64,000 bases of DNA from Streptomyces sp. NBC_01775 (GCF_035917675.1 NZ_CP109104.1:7564001-7628000); one strand, 5' to 3'; positions 18,760 to 27,581 are shown, numbered from the stretch's first letter. The notes: generated by a model not told the origin, from the letters alone. Made by a program: numbers and translations.

Positions 18760-18775
18760 CTTACTCGCGCGTAAG
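18760..18775 (+). promoter_or_regulatory. 16-bp palindrome upstream of the lipase
   Basis: CTTACTCGCGCGTAAG pairs at 7 of 8 positions and lies 60 bp before the lipase ATG, a plausible repressor site for an unknown (TetR-like) protein. Confidence 0.5.
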
Positions 18776-18834
18776 TTGACGGCCGTTCAACAACTCCGCT
18801 CCAACCCCAACCCTCACAGCGCGAGGAGCCGGAC

Positions 18835-19716
18835 ATGAAGCTGAAGCTGTCAGCGTCGTCAGCACAGCGCGTACGCAGACCCGCCGCCGTCGTGGCCATG
18901 ACGGTCGTCGTGGCCGCACTGCCCGTCACCGCGACCGCCACAGCGGCGCCCACCGACACGCGGGCCGCCGGCGGCTGGAACGACTACTCCTGCAAGCCCT
19001 CGACGGCCCACCCCCGCCCCGTCGTCCTGGTGCACGGCACCTTCGGGAACTCCGTCGACAACTGGGTGGGCCTCGCCCCCTACCTGGTCGAGCGCGGCTA
19101 CTGCGTCTTCTCCCTCGACTACGGGCAGCTGCCCGGCAAACCCTTCTTCCACGGACTCGGCCCCATCGAGGAGTCCGCCAAGCAGCTCGGTACCTACGTC
19201 GACAAGGTGCGCCAGGCCACCGGTACCCAGAAGGTCGATCTCGTGGGCCACTCACAGGGCGGCATGATGCCCCGTCAGTACCTCAAGTTCGGCGGCGGAG
19301 CCGAAAAGGTGAACGCGCTGGTCGGCATCGCACCCAGCAACCACGGCACCACCTTGAGCGGGCTGAGCAAGCTCGCCGACCAGTTCCCGCCGGTCGGCGA
19401 CGTCGTCGGCGACATCGGCCCCGCGCTGCTTCAGCAGATGGAGGGCTCCGACTTCCTCAAGAAGCTGAACGCGGGCGGCGACACGGTGCCCGGCGTGAAG
19501 TACACCGTCATCGCCACCAAGTACGACGAGGTCGTCACGCCCTACAAGTCCCAGTTCCTGGACGGCCCGGGTGTCAAGAACGTGACGCTCCAGGACCTGT
19601 GCCCCGTCAACGTCTCCGAGCATCTCGCCATCGCGCTCGCCGACCGGATGGCCTTCCACGAGACGGCGAACGCGCTGGACCCCGCCCACGCCAGCCCGAC
19701 GACCTGCGTGTCATGA
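18835..19716 (+). CDS. Secreted triacylglycerol lipase/esterase
   Basis: 293 residues. A Sec-type signal peptide is evident (RVRRPAAVVAMTVVVAA, cleavage near ATAAP). An alpha/beta-hydrolase fold follows: oxyanion loop VLVHGTFGN, nucleophile Ser140 in GHSQGG, then a catalytic Asp in KYDEVVTP and His in SEHLAIA. It matches the Streptomyces exported lipases related to bacterial class I/II lipases. GAGGAG precedes the ATG. Being next to the LPMO gene it may belong to an extracellular degradative set, though transcription is separate. Confidence 0.93.
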   Translation: MKLKLSASSAQRVRRPAAVVAMTVVVAALPVTATATAAPTDTRAAGGWNDYSCKPSTAHPRPVVLVHGTFGNSVDNWVGLAPYLVERGYCVFSLDYGQLPGKPFFHGLGPIEESAKQLGTYVDKVRQATGTQKVDLVGHSQGGMMPRQYLKFGGGAEKVNALVGIAPSNHGTTLSGLSKLADQFPPVGDVVGDIGPALLQQMEGSDFLKKLNAGGDTVPGVKYTVIATKYDEVVTPYKSQFLDGPGVKNVTLQDLCPVNVSEHLAIALADRMAFHETANALDPAHASPTTCVS

Positions 19717-19731
19717 GCGGGGCACTGTGCC

Positions 19732-19785
19732 CCCGGGAGTGGGCGGGACACCTGCGGTCCCGGGAGCGGGCGGGACACCTGCGGT
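19732..19785. repeat. Two tandem 27-bp units
   Basis: Copies at 19732-19758 and 19759-19785 are identical at 26 of 27 positions and lie between the convergent lipase and PPOX-family genes. Confidence 0.85.
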
Positions 19786-19812
19786 CCGGGGGGCGAGGGC
19801 CGCGCCGGTGAC

Positions 19813-20466
19813 TCAGCCTTCCGTGTAGATCTTCTCGGCGTACTTCGCGCCGTAGTACTCCTCCAGGAACTCCAGGGAGGCGTCGGAGCGGTCGAGTGCC
19901 TTGGCGAGCCGGGCGCGGTTCGGTACCGCGTCCGGCTGCCAGGTCTCCGGCTCCCAGGTGCGCGAGCGCAGGAAAGCCTTGGAACAGTGGTGGAAGACCT
20001 CGTCGATCTCCACCACCAGCGCCAGCTTGGGCCGGTTGCGCCGGACCACCATCTCGTCGAAGAACGGCGCCTCGCGCACCAGGCGGGCCCGCCCGTTGAC
20101 GCGCAGCGTGTCGCCACGGCCCGGCAGGAAGTAGATGAGGCCCACGTGCGGGTTGGACAGGATGTTGCGGAAGCCGTCCACCCGCTTGTTGCCGGGCCGT
20201 TCGGGCAGCGCGAGCGTACGGTCGTCGAGGATCTTCGTGAACCCGGGCGGGTCGCCCTTGGGGGAGACGTCGCAGCTGCCGTCGGCCGCCGAGGTGGCCA
20301 CGAGGCAGAACGGCGAGTGGGCCAGCCACTCGCGGTCGAGGTGATGGAGCCTGGCGCGTGACTTGTGCAGCGCGTGGACGGTGGGCTCGCCGATGAGGGC
20401 GCGCAGCTCCTCTTCGGTGGTGACCTCGACCATGCCGTCGGTGACAGCTGACGATTCCTGTCCCAT
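19813..20466 (-). CDS. Pyridoxamine 5'-phosphate oxidase-family flavoprotein
   Basis: 217 residues. The split-barrel FMN/F420-binding fold is recognisable from FCLVATSAADGSCDVSPKGDPPGF, VDGFRNILSNPHVGLIYFLPG and LRVNGRARLV, as in the MSMEG_1061-type PPOX subfamily. It probably reduces or oxidises a small molecule with a flavin cofactor; the substrate is unknown. The ATG at 20466 (MGQESS) is chosen because a G-rich Shine-Dalgarno lies before it; the longer frame begins with a low-complexity Pro/Gly segment. Confidence 0.88.
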   Translation of the reverse strand: MGQESSAVTDGMVEVTTEEELRALIGEPTVHALHKSRARLHHLDREWLAHSPFCLVATSAADGSCDVSPKGDPPGFTKILDDRTLALPERPGNKRVDGFRNILSNPHVGLIYFLPGRGDTLRVNGRARLVREAPFFDEMVVRRNRPKLALVVEIDEVFHHCSKAFLRSRTWEPETWQPDAVPNRARLAKALDRSDASLEFLEEYYGAKYAEKIYTEG

Positions 20467-20643
20467 GAACGCCCCCCGCCTTTCGTCGTGTACGAAAGAG
20501 CGTACGACAGCGCCGCCGCCTCCCCCTGAGATGAAGACAAAGGAGGGAGACGGCGGCGGGTTCGGCGGCAACGGCCACCTCTGGTAGCGGCCGGGGCGCC
20601 GGGTCAGTGGCCGGAGCGCCAGGTCAGCGGCTGGGGCGCCGGG

Positions 20644-21624
20644 TCAGCCGCGGTACTTGGCGGCGCGGCGGCGGGAGGTGGCGATCAGCAGACCCGCACC
20701 GGCCGCGACGATCGCGGCACCGCCGATCGCCAGCGGGGCCGTATTGCTCTCACCGCCGGTCTCGGCGAGTTTCGCCTTTTCCGAACCGCCCTTGGGATCG
20801 GGCGCGTTGGCATCCTCCGTGGGGTTCCCGGAGCTGGGTTCCACCGTGGGGTTGGCGTGCGAGGTGGGGTGCTTGCCGCCGTGGCCCTGGTGGTCCACGG
20901 TCGACTTCTTCAGTCCCTCGACGATCTGCTCCTCACCGGGGGCGGCGGGCGCGGGGGCGGCGGTCTCGGGCGGGGTGTCGCCCGGTGCCTCACCGCCGAA
21001 GGTGACGTCCGAGCAGGTGTAGAACGCCTCCGGACTGTCCGAGCGCTGCCAGGTGCTGTAGATCAGGTGGCGGCCCGACTTCTTCGGCACGGTGCCGTCG
21101 AAGACGTAACTGCCGTCCTTCAGCGTCGGGTTCGTCACCGACGCGAAAGGCTTTTCCTCCAGGTCGGACCACTTCAGCGGCTTGGCCGGGTCGTAGCCGT
21201 CCTTGGTGATGTAGAGATCGATGGTGCCCTTGTGCGGGGCCGTCGCCTTGTAGCTGAAGGTGTGCTTGCCCTCCTTCATCTCCGAGGCGGGCCAGTCGGC
21301 GCGCGGCAGGTCGAGGCCCTTGTACTTGTCGCGGCCCGCGCTGCACAGCTTCCCGTCGGGAATGATCTCCTTGTGCTTGCCCGCCGCGTCGGGGATGTTG
21401 ACCTCGTTCCAGTCGTAGAACGCCTGCGGCCCGCTCGCCTGCAACGCGGCCTTGCAGGCTTCCGACTTGGGGCTCTCCGGCCCTTCGGCGAAGCAGGTCG
21501 AGATCCGGCTGACGGGGTCGGACATGGATCCGTGCGCGGCGGCGGGTCCTGCGGACACCATGGTGAGCACGAGCGGGGCGAAGCCCAAGGCCGCGATGCC
21601 GGCGGTCTTACGGCGAACAGTCAT
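20644..21624 (-). CDS. Cell-wall-anchored AA10 lytic polysaccharide monooxygenase
   Basis: 326 residues. The signal peptide ends at AAA, exposing His31 (HGSMSDPVSR), the N-terminal copper-brace His of AA10 enzymes. The catalytic domain runs to about residue 200 and ends with YTCSDVTFGG. A Pro/Ala/Thr and His-rich linker follows, then a sorting signal: LAETG, hydrophobic helix, and RRRAAKYRG. LAxTG is the class E sortase motif, so the enzyme should be covalently wall-bound. AA10 enzymes oxidatively cleave chitin or cellulose; which one cannot be read here. Start at 21624 is supported by GGAG. Confidence 0.93.
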   Translation of the reverse strand: MTVRRKTAGIAALGFAPLVLTMVSAGPAAAHGSMSDPVSRISTCFAEGPESPKSEACKAALQASGPQAFYDWNEVNIPDAAGKHKEIIPDGKLCSAGRDKYKGLDLPRADWPASEMKEGKHTFSYKATAPHKGTIDLYITKDGYDPAKPLKWSDLEEKPFASVTNPTLKDGSYVFDGTVPKKSGRHLIYSTWQRSDSPEAFYTCSDVTFGGEAPGDTPPETAAPAPAAPGEEQIVEGLKKSTVDHQGHGGKHPTSHANPTVEPSSGNPTEDANAPDPKGGSEKAKLAETGGESNTAPLAIGGAAIVAAGAGLLIATSRRRAAKYRG

Positions 21625-21812
21625 GGTGGAGGTCTCCTTGGTCACGGGGGACGTCGAAGTGGTGCGCGGGGATGCCGGATTGTGTGGGGGTGCGGGGCGG
21701 GCCCACGGCGTGCCGTCCTCCCCGGCAGCGCGCCGTGAACCCGACCCGGTGATCAGCACGCTAGCCCTGCCGAGGCCCCGTTTCGCCTGTCCAGCCTGGG
21801 TCAGGGTGATCC

Positions 21813-23270
21813 TTATGGCTGCTTTAAGGCCGGCCTAAGAGCCCGCACAGGATCCGGCCGCATGGCGAGCGCGAGTGCGCAGAGTGCCGCCGTGGCGACG
21901 AGCGCGAAGCGCAGCCCCCACGCTGCCGCGACGGCCCCCGCCACGGCCGGGCCCGCCAGGGTGCCCAGGCCGAGGAAGAAGACGGTGCCGCTGAAGCCCG
22001 TCGCGGGCTGCTCGGGAAAGACCTGGTGACTCCACACGGCCAGCAGCCCCGAACCGGCCATGAAACACGGCCCGTACAGCACTGCCGAGACCAGCACGGC
22101 GGGCAGCGAGCCCGGCGCCAGCCCCAGCAGCGCGACGGCGGCGCCGATCCCGGCGAACAGCCCGGCGTGCACCCGGCGCAGCCCGAAGCGCCCGATGGCA
22201 TGCCCGGTCAGCACGCCCGCTGTCCCCGCGAGGCCCATCAGCGTCCAGAACAGCGGCGTCAGTACGCTCTCCGCCCCGGCGGCCGAGGCGACAGCCTCCA
22301 CCGCGAACGCCCAGTAGACCGCCCCGACCAGCCCGTACAGCAGCGCGGTGGCGAACAGCGGAACGGCGGCCCGCCGCGCGAACTGGAGGAGAAGCGGGCG
22401 CGGTTGGGCCGGTGCCGACGTGGGTGCCCGCACGCGCAACCCCGGCTCCGCGCCGTGCGTCGGCGCGGGGGCCGAGGCCGAGGCCGGGGCCGGGGCCGGG
22501 GCCGGGGCCGGGGCCGGAGACGGGGGCTGTGAGCCCGTTCGTCCGGCGGCGTGGGCCTCGGTTTCTGCCCGCGCCAGGGGCCGCAGAGAGGTCGGCCCCC
22601 GATCCACTCCGCCGTGCGGCACATGCGGCACATGCGGCACGTGCGGGCCGCTCGGCAGCACGCGGGCGTTGGCCAGCGTGGTGAGCAGGGAGAGCGCCGC
22701 GAACGTCAGCCACGCGTACCGCCACCCCGCGCCCCGCGTGGCCAGCGTGAGGGGGCCCGCGACGAGGACTCCGAACGCGGTGCCGGTCGCGATCGCCCCG
22801 GTCACCCGCTCCCGCAGCCGTCGCGGCACCATCCGGTCGACCGCGTCCGAGTACGGCGCCCAGGCGAAGCCGGAGCTGCTGCCCGCCAGTACGAGCCCGG
22901 CCGTCAGTGTCCCGGGCCCGGGCGCGAGGGCCACCATGCCGGTACCCAGCGTCGCGGCCAGTCCGCCGGTCACCACCAGCGGCCGGGGACCGAAGCGCGC
23001 CACCAGCCCGCCGACCAGCAGCAGGGCGGCGAGACAGCCGAGGTAGGAGGCGCTGCCGATCAGCCCGACGCGCGAGACCGACAGCCCGAACTCCCGCCGG
23101 AACTCGGGGAGACAGAGCCCGTAGCCGTAGCGCGCGAAGCCGTAGGTGACCCCGATCGCCGCCATGCCGGACAGGCCCAGACGCCAGTGCGGGGGGAGTG
23201 TTCCGACCTGCCCGTCGACGCGGTCGCCGCGCGCAGCGGGCTGGGCACCGGCGACGGGCTGCGGCAGCAC
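21813..23270 (-). CDS. MFS transporter (N-terminus uncertain)
   Basis: 485 residues from the GTG at 23270, with about 12 transmembrane segments; the major-facilitator loop shows as LVARFGPRPLV after helix 2. A long Pro/Ala- and His/Val/Pro-rich cytoplasmic loop (around residues 200-290, built from hexanucleotide repeats) joins the two halves. The first ~27 codons are antisense to an AraC remnant (23202-23336) and are unlike a normal MFS N-terminus; recognisable MFS sequence begins at PPHWRLGLSGMAAIG. An ATG at 23165 would cut helix 1. Expression of an intact protein is therefore uncertain. Substrate unknown. Confidence 0.8.
   Translation of the reverse strand: MLPQPVAGAQPAARGDRVDGQVGTLPPHWRLGLSGMAAIGVTYGFARYGYGLCLPEFRREFGLSVSRVGLIGSASYLGCLAALLLVGGLVARFGPRPLVVTGGLAATLGTGMVALAPGPGTLTAGLVLAGSSSGFAWAPYSDAVDRMVPRRLRERVTGAIATGTAFGVLVAGPLTLATRGAGWRYAWLTFAALSLLTTLANARVLPSGPHVPHVPHVPHGGVDRGPTSLRPLARAETEAHAAGRTGSQPPSPAPAPAPAPAPASASAPAPTHGAEPGLRVRAPTSAPAQPRPLLLQFARRAAVPLFATALLYGLVGAVYWAFAVEAVASAAGAESVLTPLFWTLMGLAGTAGVLTGHAIGRFGLRRVHAGLFAGIGAAVALLGLAPGSLPAVLVSAVLYGPCFMAGSGLLAVWSHQVFPEQPATGFSGTVFFLGLGTLAGPAVAGAVAAAWGLRFALVATAALCALALAMRPDPVRALRPALKQP
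22472..22518. repeat. GGCCGG-type hexanucleotide repeat inside the MFS gene
   Basis: Several tandem copies of a (GGGGCC)-like hexamer encode an Ala-Pro run in the central loop; slippage by one unit would stay in frame. Confidence 0.8.
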
Positions 23271-23336
23271 TTCCGCCGCGGGCTGGGCACGACCCCGGCC
23301 GCCTACCGCCGTACGTTCCGGCAGCGCGCGAGGTGA
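23202..23336 (+). pseudogene. AraC-family regulator remnant (last 44 codons)
   Basis: The plus strand reads SDLPVDAVAARSG, then GLRQHFRRGLGTTPAAYRRTF and a stop. This is the second helix-turn-helix and C-terminus of a GlxA/FtrA-like AraC regulator. Nothing upstream in any frame continues the family; instead the MFS gene occupies the other strand. It is best explained by a deletion that removed the rest of the regulator. Confidence 0.72.
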
Positions 23337-23523
23337 CGGCGGGCGAGGTGATGTGGCGTCAGCTGGCCGCGTGCGAGGTGACGGGCTCCGGGCGGGGGTC
23401 AGGGCGGGTCCCGGGCAGGTTCCGGTCGCGTCGTGCGGCCCGGGTCACGCGAGGTGGCCGGGCCGCACGACGCGCGGCGGTGCGGGTGGGCGCGAGTGCG
23501 TGCGGGTGGGCGCGCGCCGTGGC

Positions 23524-24117
23524 TCAGGCGCGCGTCAGCAAGACCGCGCAGGCGGTCGCCAGGGCGAGGGCCAGCGCCGCCAGGCCGTGGGCGAGGCGGT
23601 GGTCGCGCAGGACGGGCAGCAGGTGGTCGGCCGCGTACCGGCCGGGGCCGGTCAGGGTGAGGCAGGCCGCGCCGGCGGCGAGCACCACCGCGTACTCCAC
23701 GCCCTCCGGCGCGAAGAAGCTGCCGTCCCAGGTGACGGTGAAGGCGTTGACCATGGTGCCGAGCACAGCGGCGCCGGCGAGCGGGGTCAGCAGGCCGACC
23801 GCGAGTCCGAGCCCGCCCAGCGTCTCGGTGAGGCCGGCGACCAGGGCCATGGTGCGCCCGGAGGGATATCCCATCGCGGTGAAGGACCGAGCCGTTCCGT
23901 CGAGCCCGTGGCCGCCGAACCAGCCGAACAGCTTCTGGGCGCCGTGCGCCGCCATGGCCAGGCCGAGCACCAGCCGGAGGGTCAGCAGCCCGGCGTCGTA
24001 ACCGTGCTGCGACGACCGTGACGCCTGCGCCGGGTGCGGGGTTGTCGGGTCGGGGGAGGCGGAAGGGACGGGGATCGGGGAGGAGGCGTCGTGCAGCGTT
24101 GCGTGGGGGGTGTGCAT
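23524..24117 (-). CDS. DoxX-family integral membrane protein
   Basis: 197 residues. A Ser/Pro-rich cytoplasmic N-terminus (1-42) precedes a four-helix DoxX domain: LRLVLGLAMAAHGAQKLFGWFGG, then FTAMGYPSGRTMALVAGLTETLGGLGL. DoxX proteins are linked to thiol/redox homeostasis; the exact role here is unknown. It is divergent from the MarP-like protease, with 244 bp of promoter sequence containing small palindromes (GTCTG-tca-CAGAC at 24268-24280). Confidence 0.9.
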   Translation of the reverse strand: MHTPHATLHDASSPIPVPSASPDPTTPHPAQASRSSQHGYDAGLLTLRLVLGLAMAAHGAQKLFGWFGGHGLDGTARSFTAMGYPSGRTMALVAGLTETLGGLGLAVGLLTPLAGAAVLGTMVNAFTVTWDGSFFAPEGVEYAVVLAAGAACLTLTGPGRYAADHLLPVLRDHRLAHGLAALALALATACAVLLTRA

Positions 24118-24361
24118 GAGTGTCGACTCCTACGTCGGTGTGGACCGCGTATGGCGAGCTCGGAACACGGGTGAACTGCCGTACGCGGGGCGCACTCGGG
24201 GGGTGCGCGCGCTCCAGCCGCCCTGACGGTAGCGATTGGTCTGAACCTGCACAACAGGGTGCGTGCGGTCTGTCACAGACGGAACCGAGAGGGAGGGGTT
24301 GTGCGTTTTCTCCCTCAAACACCGAAGCGAGCAGCGAGAACAGCGAGAGGGGGCATAGGCC

Positions 24362-25558
24362 ATGAACCTGCTGGATCTGCTCCTGATTCTCGCGGCACTC
24401 GCCTTCGCCGGATCCGGATACCGCAGAGGGCTCGTCGCCGGGCTCCTCGCCCTGGCCGGTTTCGTCGGCGGCGCCGCCATCGGCGTCTGGCTGCTGCCCT
24501 TCGTTCTCGACCTCGTCGAGAGGGGCACCACCTCGGCCACGGTCCTCGCCATGCTGACCGTGCTGTTGCCGGCGCTCGGCGGGCACGCGCTCGCCTCCCA
24601 GCTCGCCTGGCGGCTGCGCCGCGCGATGCGCTGGCGCCCGGTGCGCTGGGCCGACGGCGCGGGCGGCGCGGTCGTCAACGTCATCGCCGTGTTCGTCGTC
24701 GGCTGGATGGCGGCCAGCGTGCTGTCCGCCTCCCCGTCCCCCGCCCTCAACCAGGCCATACGGGGCTCGGCCGCGCTGGAGACCGTCCACGAGCGGATGC
24801 CGGGCGGCGCGGCGACCTGGTTCAACCGCGCCACCGGAGCACTCACCACCGCCGGCTTCCCCCAGGTCTTCAACCCCTTCGAGCACGAGCCCGGCGGCTC
24901 GGTGCCCGAGCCCTCCGGCGACTCCGTCACCCGCGCCGCGACGGCGGCGGCCCAGCGCAGCACCGTCAAGGTCGAGGGCGTCGCCAACGTCGAGGGCGGC
25001 CAGCAGGGTCAGGAAGGCAGCGGCTTCGTCTACGCGCGCGGCCATGTGATGACCAACGCGCACGTCGTCGCCGGCGTGGACGAGCCGACCGTGCGTGTCG
25101 GCGGCACCGGCCGCCCCTACGCGGCCAAGGTCGTGCTCTTCGACGCCGACAAGGACATCGCCGTCCTCAACGTCCCCGGGCTGCGAGCCCCTGTACTCCG
25201 CTTCGCGGGCGACGCCGCGCGGGGCGATCAGGGCGTCGTCGCCGGATACCCGGAAAACGGCGGCCTCGACCTGCGCGCCGCAGCCGTCGCCGACCGCACC
25301 ACCGCACGCGGCCAGGACATCTACGGCACCTCGCTGACCACCCGCGACATCTATGCCATACGCTCCCAGGTCCGCCCGGGGAACTCGGGCGGACCGCTGC
25401 TGACCCCCGAAGGACGCGTCTACGGGCTCGTCTTCGCCCGCTCCACCAGCGACGCGGGCACCGGCTACGCGCTCACCACCGACCAGATCCGCGCGCACGC
25501 GCGCCAGGCCGCGGACGCGACGCGGCCCGTCGACACGGGGAACCGCTCAGCGTTGTGA
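24362..25558 (+). CDS. MarP-like membrane serine protease (CvpA + trypsin-like)
   Basis: 398 residues. Four N-terminal membrane helices of the CvpA/colicin V type (residues ~1-120), then an extracytoplasmic trypsin-like domain with His234 (TNAHVV), Asp265 (DKDIAVL) and Ser342 (PGNSGGPL). Spacing agrees closely with Mycobacterium tuberculosis MarP, an acid-resistance protease. There are no cysteines in the protein, so the disulfide reported for the mycobacterial enzyme cannot form. It probably senses envelope stress or cleaves an envelope enzyme. Confidence 0.92.
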   Translation: MNLLDLLLILAALAFAGSGYRRGLVAGLLALAGFVGGAAIGVWLLPFVLDLVERGTTSATVLAMLTVLLPALGGHALASQLAWRLRRAMRWRPVRWADGAGGAVVNVIAVFVVGWMAASVLSASPSPALNQAIRGSAALETVHERMPGGAATWFNRATGALTTAGFPQVFNPFEHEPGGSVPEPSGDSVTRAATAAAQRSTVKVEGVANVEGGQQGQEGSGFVYARGHVMTNAHVVAGVDEPTVRVGGTGRPYAAKVVLFDADKDIAVLNVPGLRAPVLRFAGDAARGDQGVVAGYPENGGLDLRAAAVADRTTARGQDIYGTSLTTRDIYAIRSQVRPGNSGGPLLTPEGRVYGLVFARSTSDAGTGYALTTDQIRAHARQAADATRPVDTGNRSAL

Positions 25559-25569
25559 GGGGGGACGGG

Positions 25570-25589
25570 CCGGGGGCAGCAACCCCCGG
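25570..25589 (+). terminator. Terminator after the MarP-like gene
   Basis: Perfect 7-bp stem CCGGGGG / CCCCCGG with a 6-nt loop, 12 bp after the stop codon. Confidence 0.75.
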
Positions 25590-25637
25590 ACCAGCCCTTA
25601 TGCTTGCGTGCCGTCCCCCCTTTGAACGGAGCACGTC

Positions 25638-25874
25638 ATGCGTCGCCTCTTCCTGGCCGCCCTCGCCCTCGCCGCCCTCGTCCTGACCGGATGTGCCCAG
25701 GACTTCGACGCGGGCCCGGCCGGGAAAGTCACCGACAAGGTGAAGGACGGGAAGAAGTTCTACCTGGTCGTGGAACCGAAGAAGGGCGGCAAGGACAAGA
25801 AGTTCCGGGTCAGCAAGTACGACTACCACGACTGCAACCGAGGCGCGAAGTACCCCAAGTGCGTCGACGACTGA
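25638..25874 (+). CDS. Small lipoprotein, 78 residues
   Basis: A short signal peptide ends in the lipobox LTGC, giving a mature ~60-residue lipoprotein that is Lys-rich with two further cysteines (HDCNRG and PKCVDD) able to form a disulfide. ATG at 25638 follows CGGAGCA. It has its own spacing after the MarP-like terminator. No function is recognised; Streptomyces genomes carry many such small lipoproteins. Confidence 0.8.
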   Translation: MRRLFLAALALAALVLTGCAQDFDAGPAGKVTDKVKDGKKFYLVVEPKKGGKDKKFRVSKYDYHDCNRGAKYPKCVDD

Positions 25875-25957
25875 GCCCTCCGGCGCGGGTGCCGGGCCTG
25901 GTGCCGGAATACGGCCTGTCCAACGGATCTTTGCGTTGCCCTCATTCCTGGTGCTGA

Positions 25958-26093
25958 GCAGGGGGTGCCCCTGCCTGTGTTCCGCAGGGCGCAGGTGTTC
26001 CCCCAAGCTCTTCGAGCAGGGAGGTACCCCCAGGCTGGTCGCGCCCACGCGGCGGAGCCGCATATATGACACAGCATCGCGCCCCTTCGGGGC
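25958..26093. repeat. Streptomyces-type interspersed intergenic repeat with hairpins
   Basis: The gap between the convergent lipoprotein and GNAT genes contains three hairpins: GCAGGGG-gtg-CCCCTGC (25958-25974), GCGGC-gga-GCCGC (26049-26061) and GCCCC-ttc-GGGGC (26081-26093). The surrounding text (CTCTTCGAGCAGGGAGG, GTCGCGCCCACGCGGCGGA) resembles, from memory, an element common between Streptomyces genes. The last hairpin is 15 bp after the GNAT stop and probably acts as its terminator. Confidence 0.6.
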
Positions 26094-26107
26094 ACCCGGC
26101 GCCGGGC

Positions 26108-27040
26108 TCACAGCTCCTTGACGTAGCGCCACTCCGCGCCCGCCTCCGTGTAACCGAGGCGCCGGTTGACCGCGAGCATCGGGGCGTTCGTCGCGTCGTT
26201 GCCGGTGAACGCGTGGGCGTACCCCGCCGCGCGTGCGCGCCGCAACGCCGCCACCTTGGCGAGCCGCGCCAGCCCCCGCCCCCGGTACGCGCGCCGGGTG
26301 CCCGTCATCCCCGACCAGTACCGGTCGATCCCGTCCGTCTGCGCCACGCTGTACGCGGCGACCTCGTCGCCCGCCATGACGACGCCGCTCAGCTCCGGAT
26401 CCCAGTCCGGCCGCTGCCAGTTGAGGCGCAGCCACTCCTCGTACGGCATCGTGCCCGTGCTCACGTCGCCCGGCTCGTCGGCCGAGCACTCGATGTCCGC
26501 CTCGTACAGCGGACGCAGGTCCTTCCCCAGGTCCGCCGCGGTGCACAGCGCGAGACCGTCGGGCAGGGTGCCGGGCACCTCCGGGAGCGTCGCGTGCCGC
26601 AGATCCAGCCCGAGGAAGCGGGCCAGCCGGGAGCGGACGTAGCCCCGGCGCTCGGCGAAGCCGCAGGCGCGGGGGGTGTCCGTGACCCAGGCGTGCACCC
26701 TGCGGGCCCTCAGCGCCGTCAGATACGCCTCACCAGCCGCCGCCAGCGCTGATCCCGCGCCCGCGCCGGCCGCGTCCGGGAGCACCGCCGTGTGCAGGAA
26801 GGCTTGCCCCGGCTTTGTGCTGCCCGCGACCAGGCCCGCGTCCGCGCAGCCCGTGAGCGTGCCGTCCGCGTCCTCCGCCTCCTCGGCGACGAGCCAGCGC
26901 AGCCGTTGGCTCAGCGGTGCGTGCGTCACCTGCCACAGCAGGGCCTCGGCGGTGCAGACGAGATACGGCACGGCGGTACGGCGGATCGCGGCGACGGCCT
27001 CCGCGTCCTCGGGGCGGAAGGTCCGCACAGTTGGTGTCAT
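26108..27040 (-). CDS. Tandem-domain GNAT acetyltransferase
   Basis: 310 residues made of two GNAT folds. The N-terminal half (1-150) is degenerate. The C-terminal half has a full acetyl-CoA site (TRRAYRGRGLARLAKVAALR) and NAPMLAVNRRLGY, typical of MshD-like/Eis-like double GNATs of actinobacteria. Acceptor unknown. The ATG at 27040 is clear. Confidence 0.88.
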   Translation of the reverse strand: MTPTVRTFRPEDAEAVAAIRRTAVPYLVCTAEALLWQVTHAPLSQRLRWLVAEEAEDADGTLTGCADAGLVAGSTKPGQAFLHTAVLPDAAGAGAGSALAAAGEAYLTALRARRVHAWVTDTPRACGFAERRGYVRSRLARFLGLDLRHATLPEVPGTLPDGLALCTAADLGKDLRPLYEADIECSADEPGDVSTGTMPYEEWLRLNWQRPDWDPELSGVVMAGDEVAAYSVAQTDGIDRYWSGMTGTRRAYRGRGLARLAKVAALRRARAAGYAHAFTGNDATNAPMLAVNRRLGYTEAGAEWRYVKEL

Positions 27041-27159
27041 GGGGCGCGAGGTTACGGCGCCCCCTGGGGTGCCGTCTCCGGATTTCCGCCGCCTCCCGGT
27101 GGCCTTCCGGCGGCTGGGGGAGAATCGGCCCGTTGCCCGCCCGCTTACCCGGAGGTCCC

Positions 27160-27543
27160 GTGGCCCCGAACGTCTTGAGCATCACCGTCGACGCCGCCTC
27201 GCCGGAGGCGCCGTACGAACAAGTCCGCGCGCGGATCGCCGAACTGGCGCGGGGCGGCGAGCTGCCCACCGGCTACAAACTGCCCACGGTGCGCGGCCTC
27301 GCGGAAGAGCTGGGCCTCGCGGCGAACACCGTCGCCAAGGCGTACCGGGCCTTGGAGGCCGACGGGGTCATCGAGACGCGGGGCCGCAACGGGACGTTTG
27401 TCGCCGCGGTGGGGGACGCGGCCGTCCGTGAGCTCGCCGACGCGGCGATGGCTTTCGCGCGTCGCGCGCGGCGCCTGGGCGTTGACGAGACCTCCGCGCT
27501 GTCCGCGGTGACGGAGGCTCTCCGCGCCACGGATGACGCCTGA
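27160..27543 (+). CDS. GntR-family regulator, YtrA-type
   Basis: 127 residues. The winged HTH is clear (YEQVRARIAELARGGELPTGYKLPTVRGLAEELGLAANTVAKAYRALEADGVIETRGRNGTFV, written here by its segments at residues ~17-80), followed by only ~45 helical residues. The short tail marks the YtrA subfamily, which usually controls ABC transporters; none is adjacent. GTG at 27160 follows GGAGGT. Confidence 0.9.
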   Translation: MAPNVLSITVDAASPEAPYEQVRARIAELARGGELPTGYKLPTVRGLAEELGLAANTVAKAYRALEADGVIETRGRNGTFVAAVGDAAVRELADAAMAFARRARRLGVDETSALSAVTEALRATDDA

Positions 27544-27581
27544 CGGCGTCGGTTCCCCGCCTCACCCTTTGTCCGCCCCAC

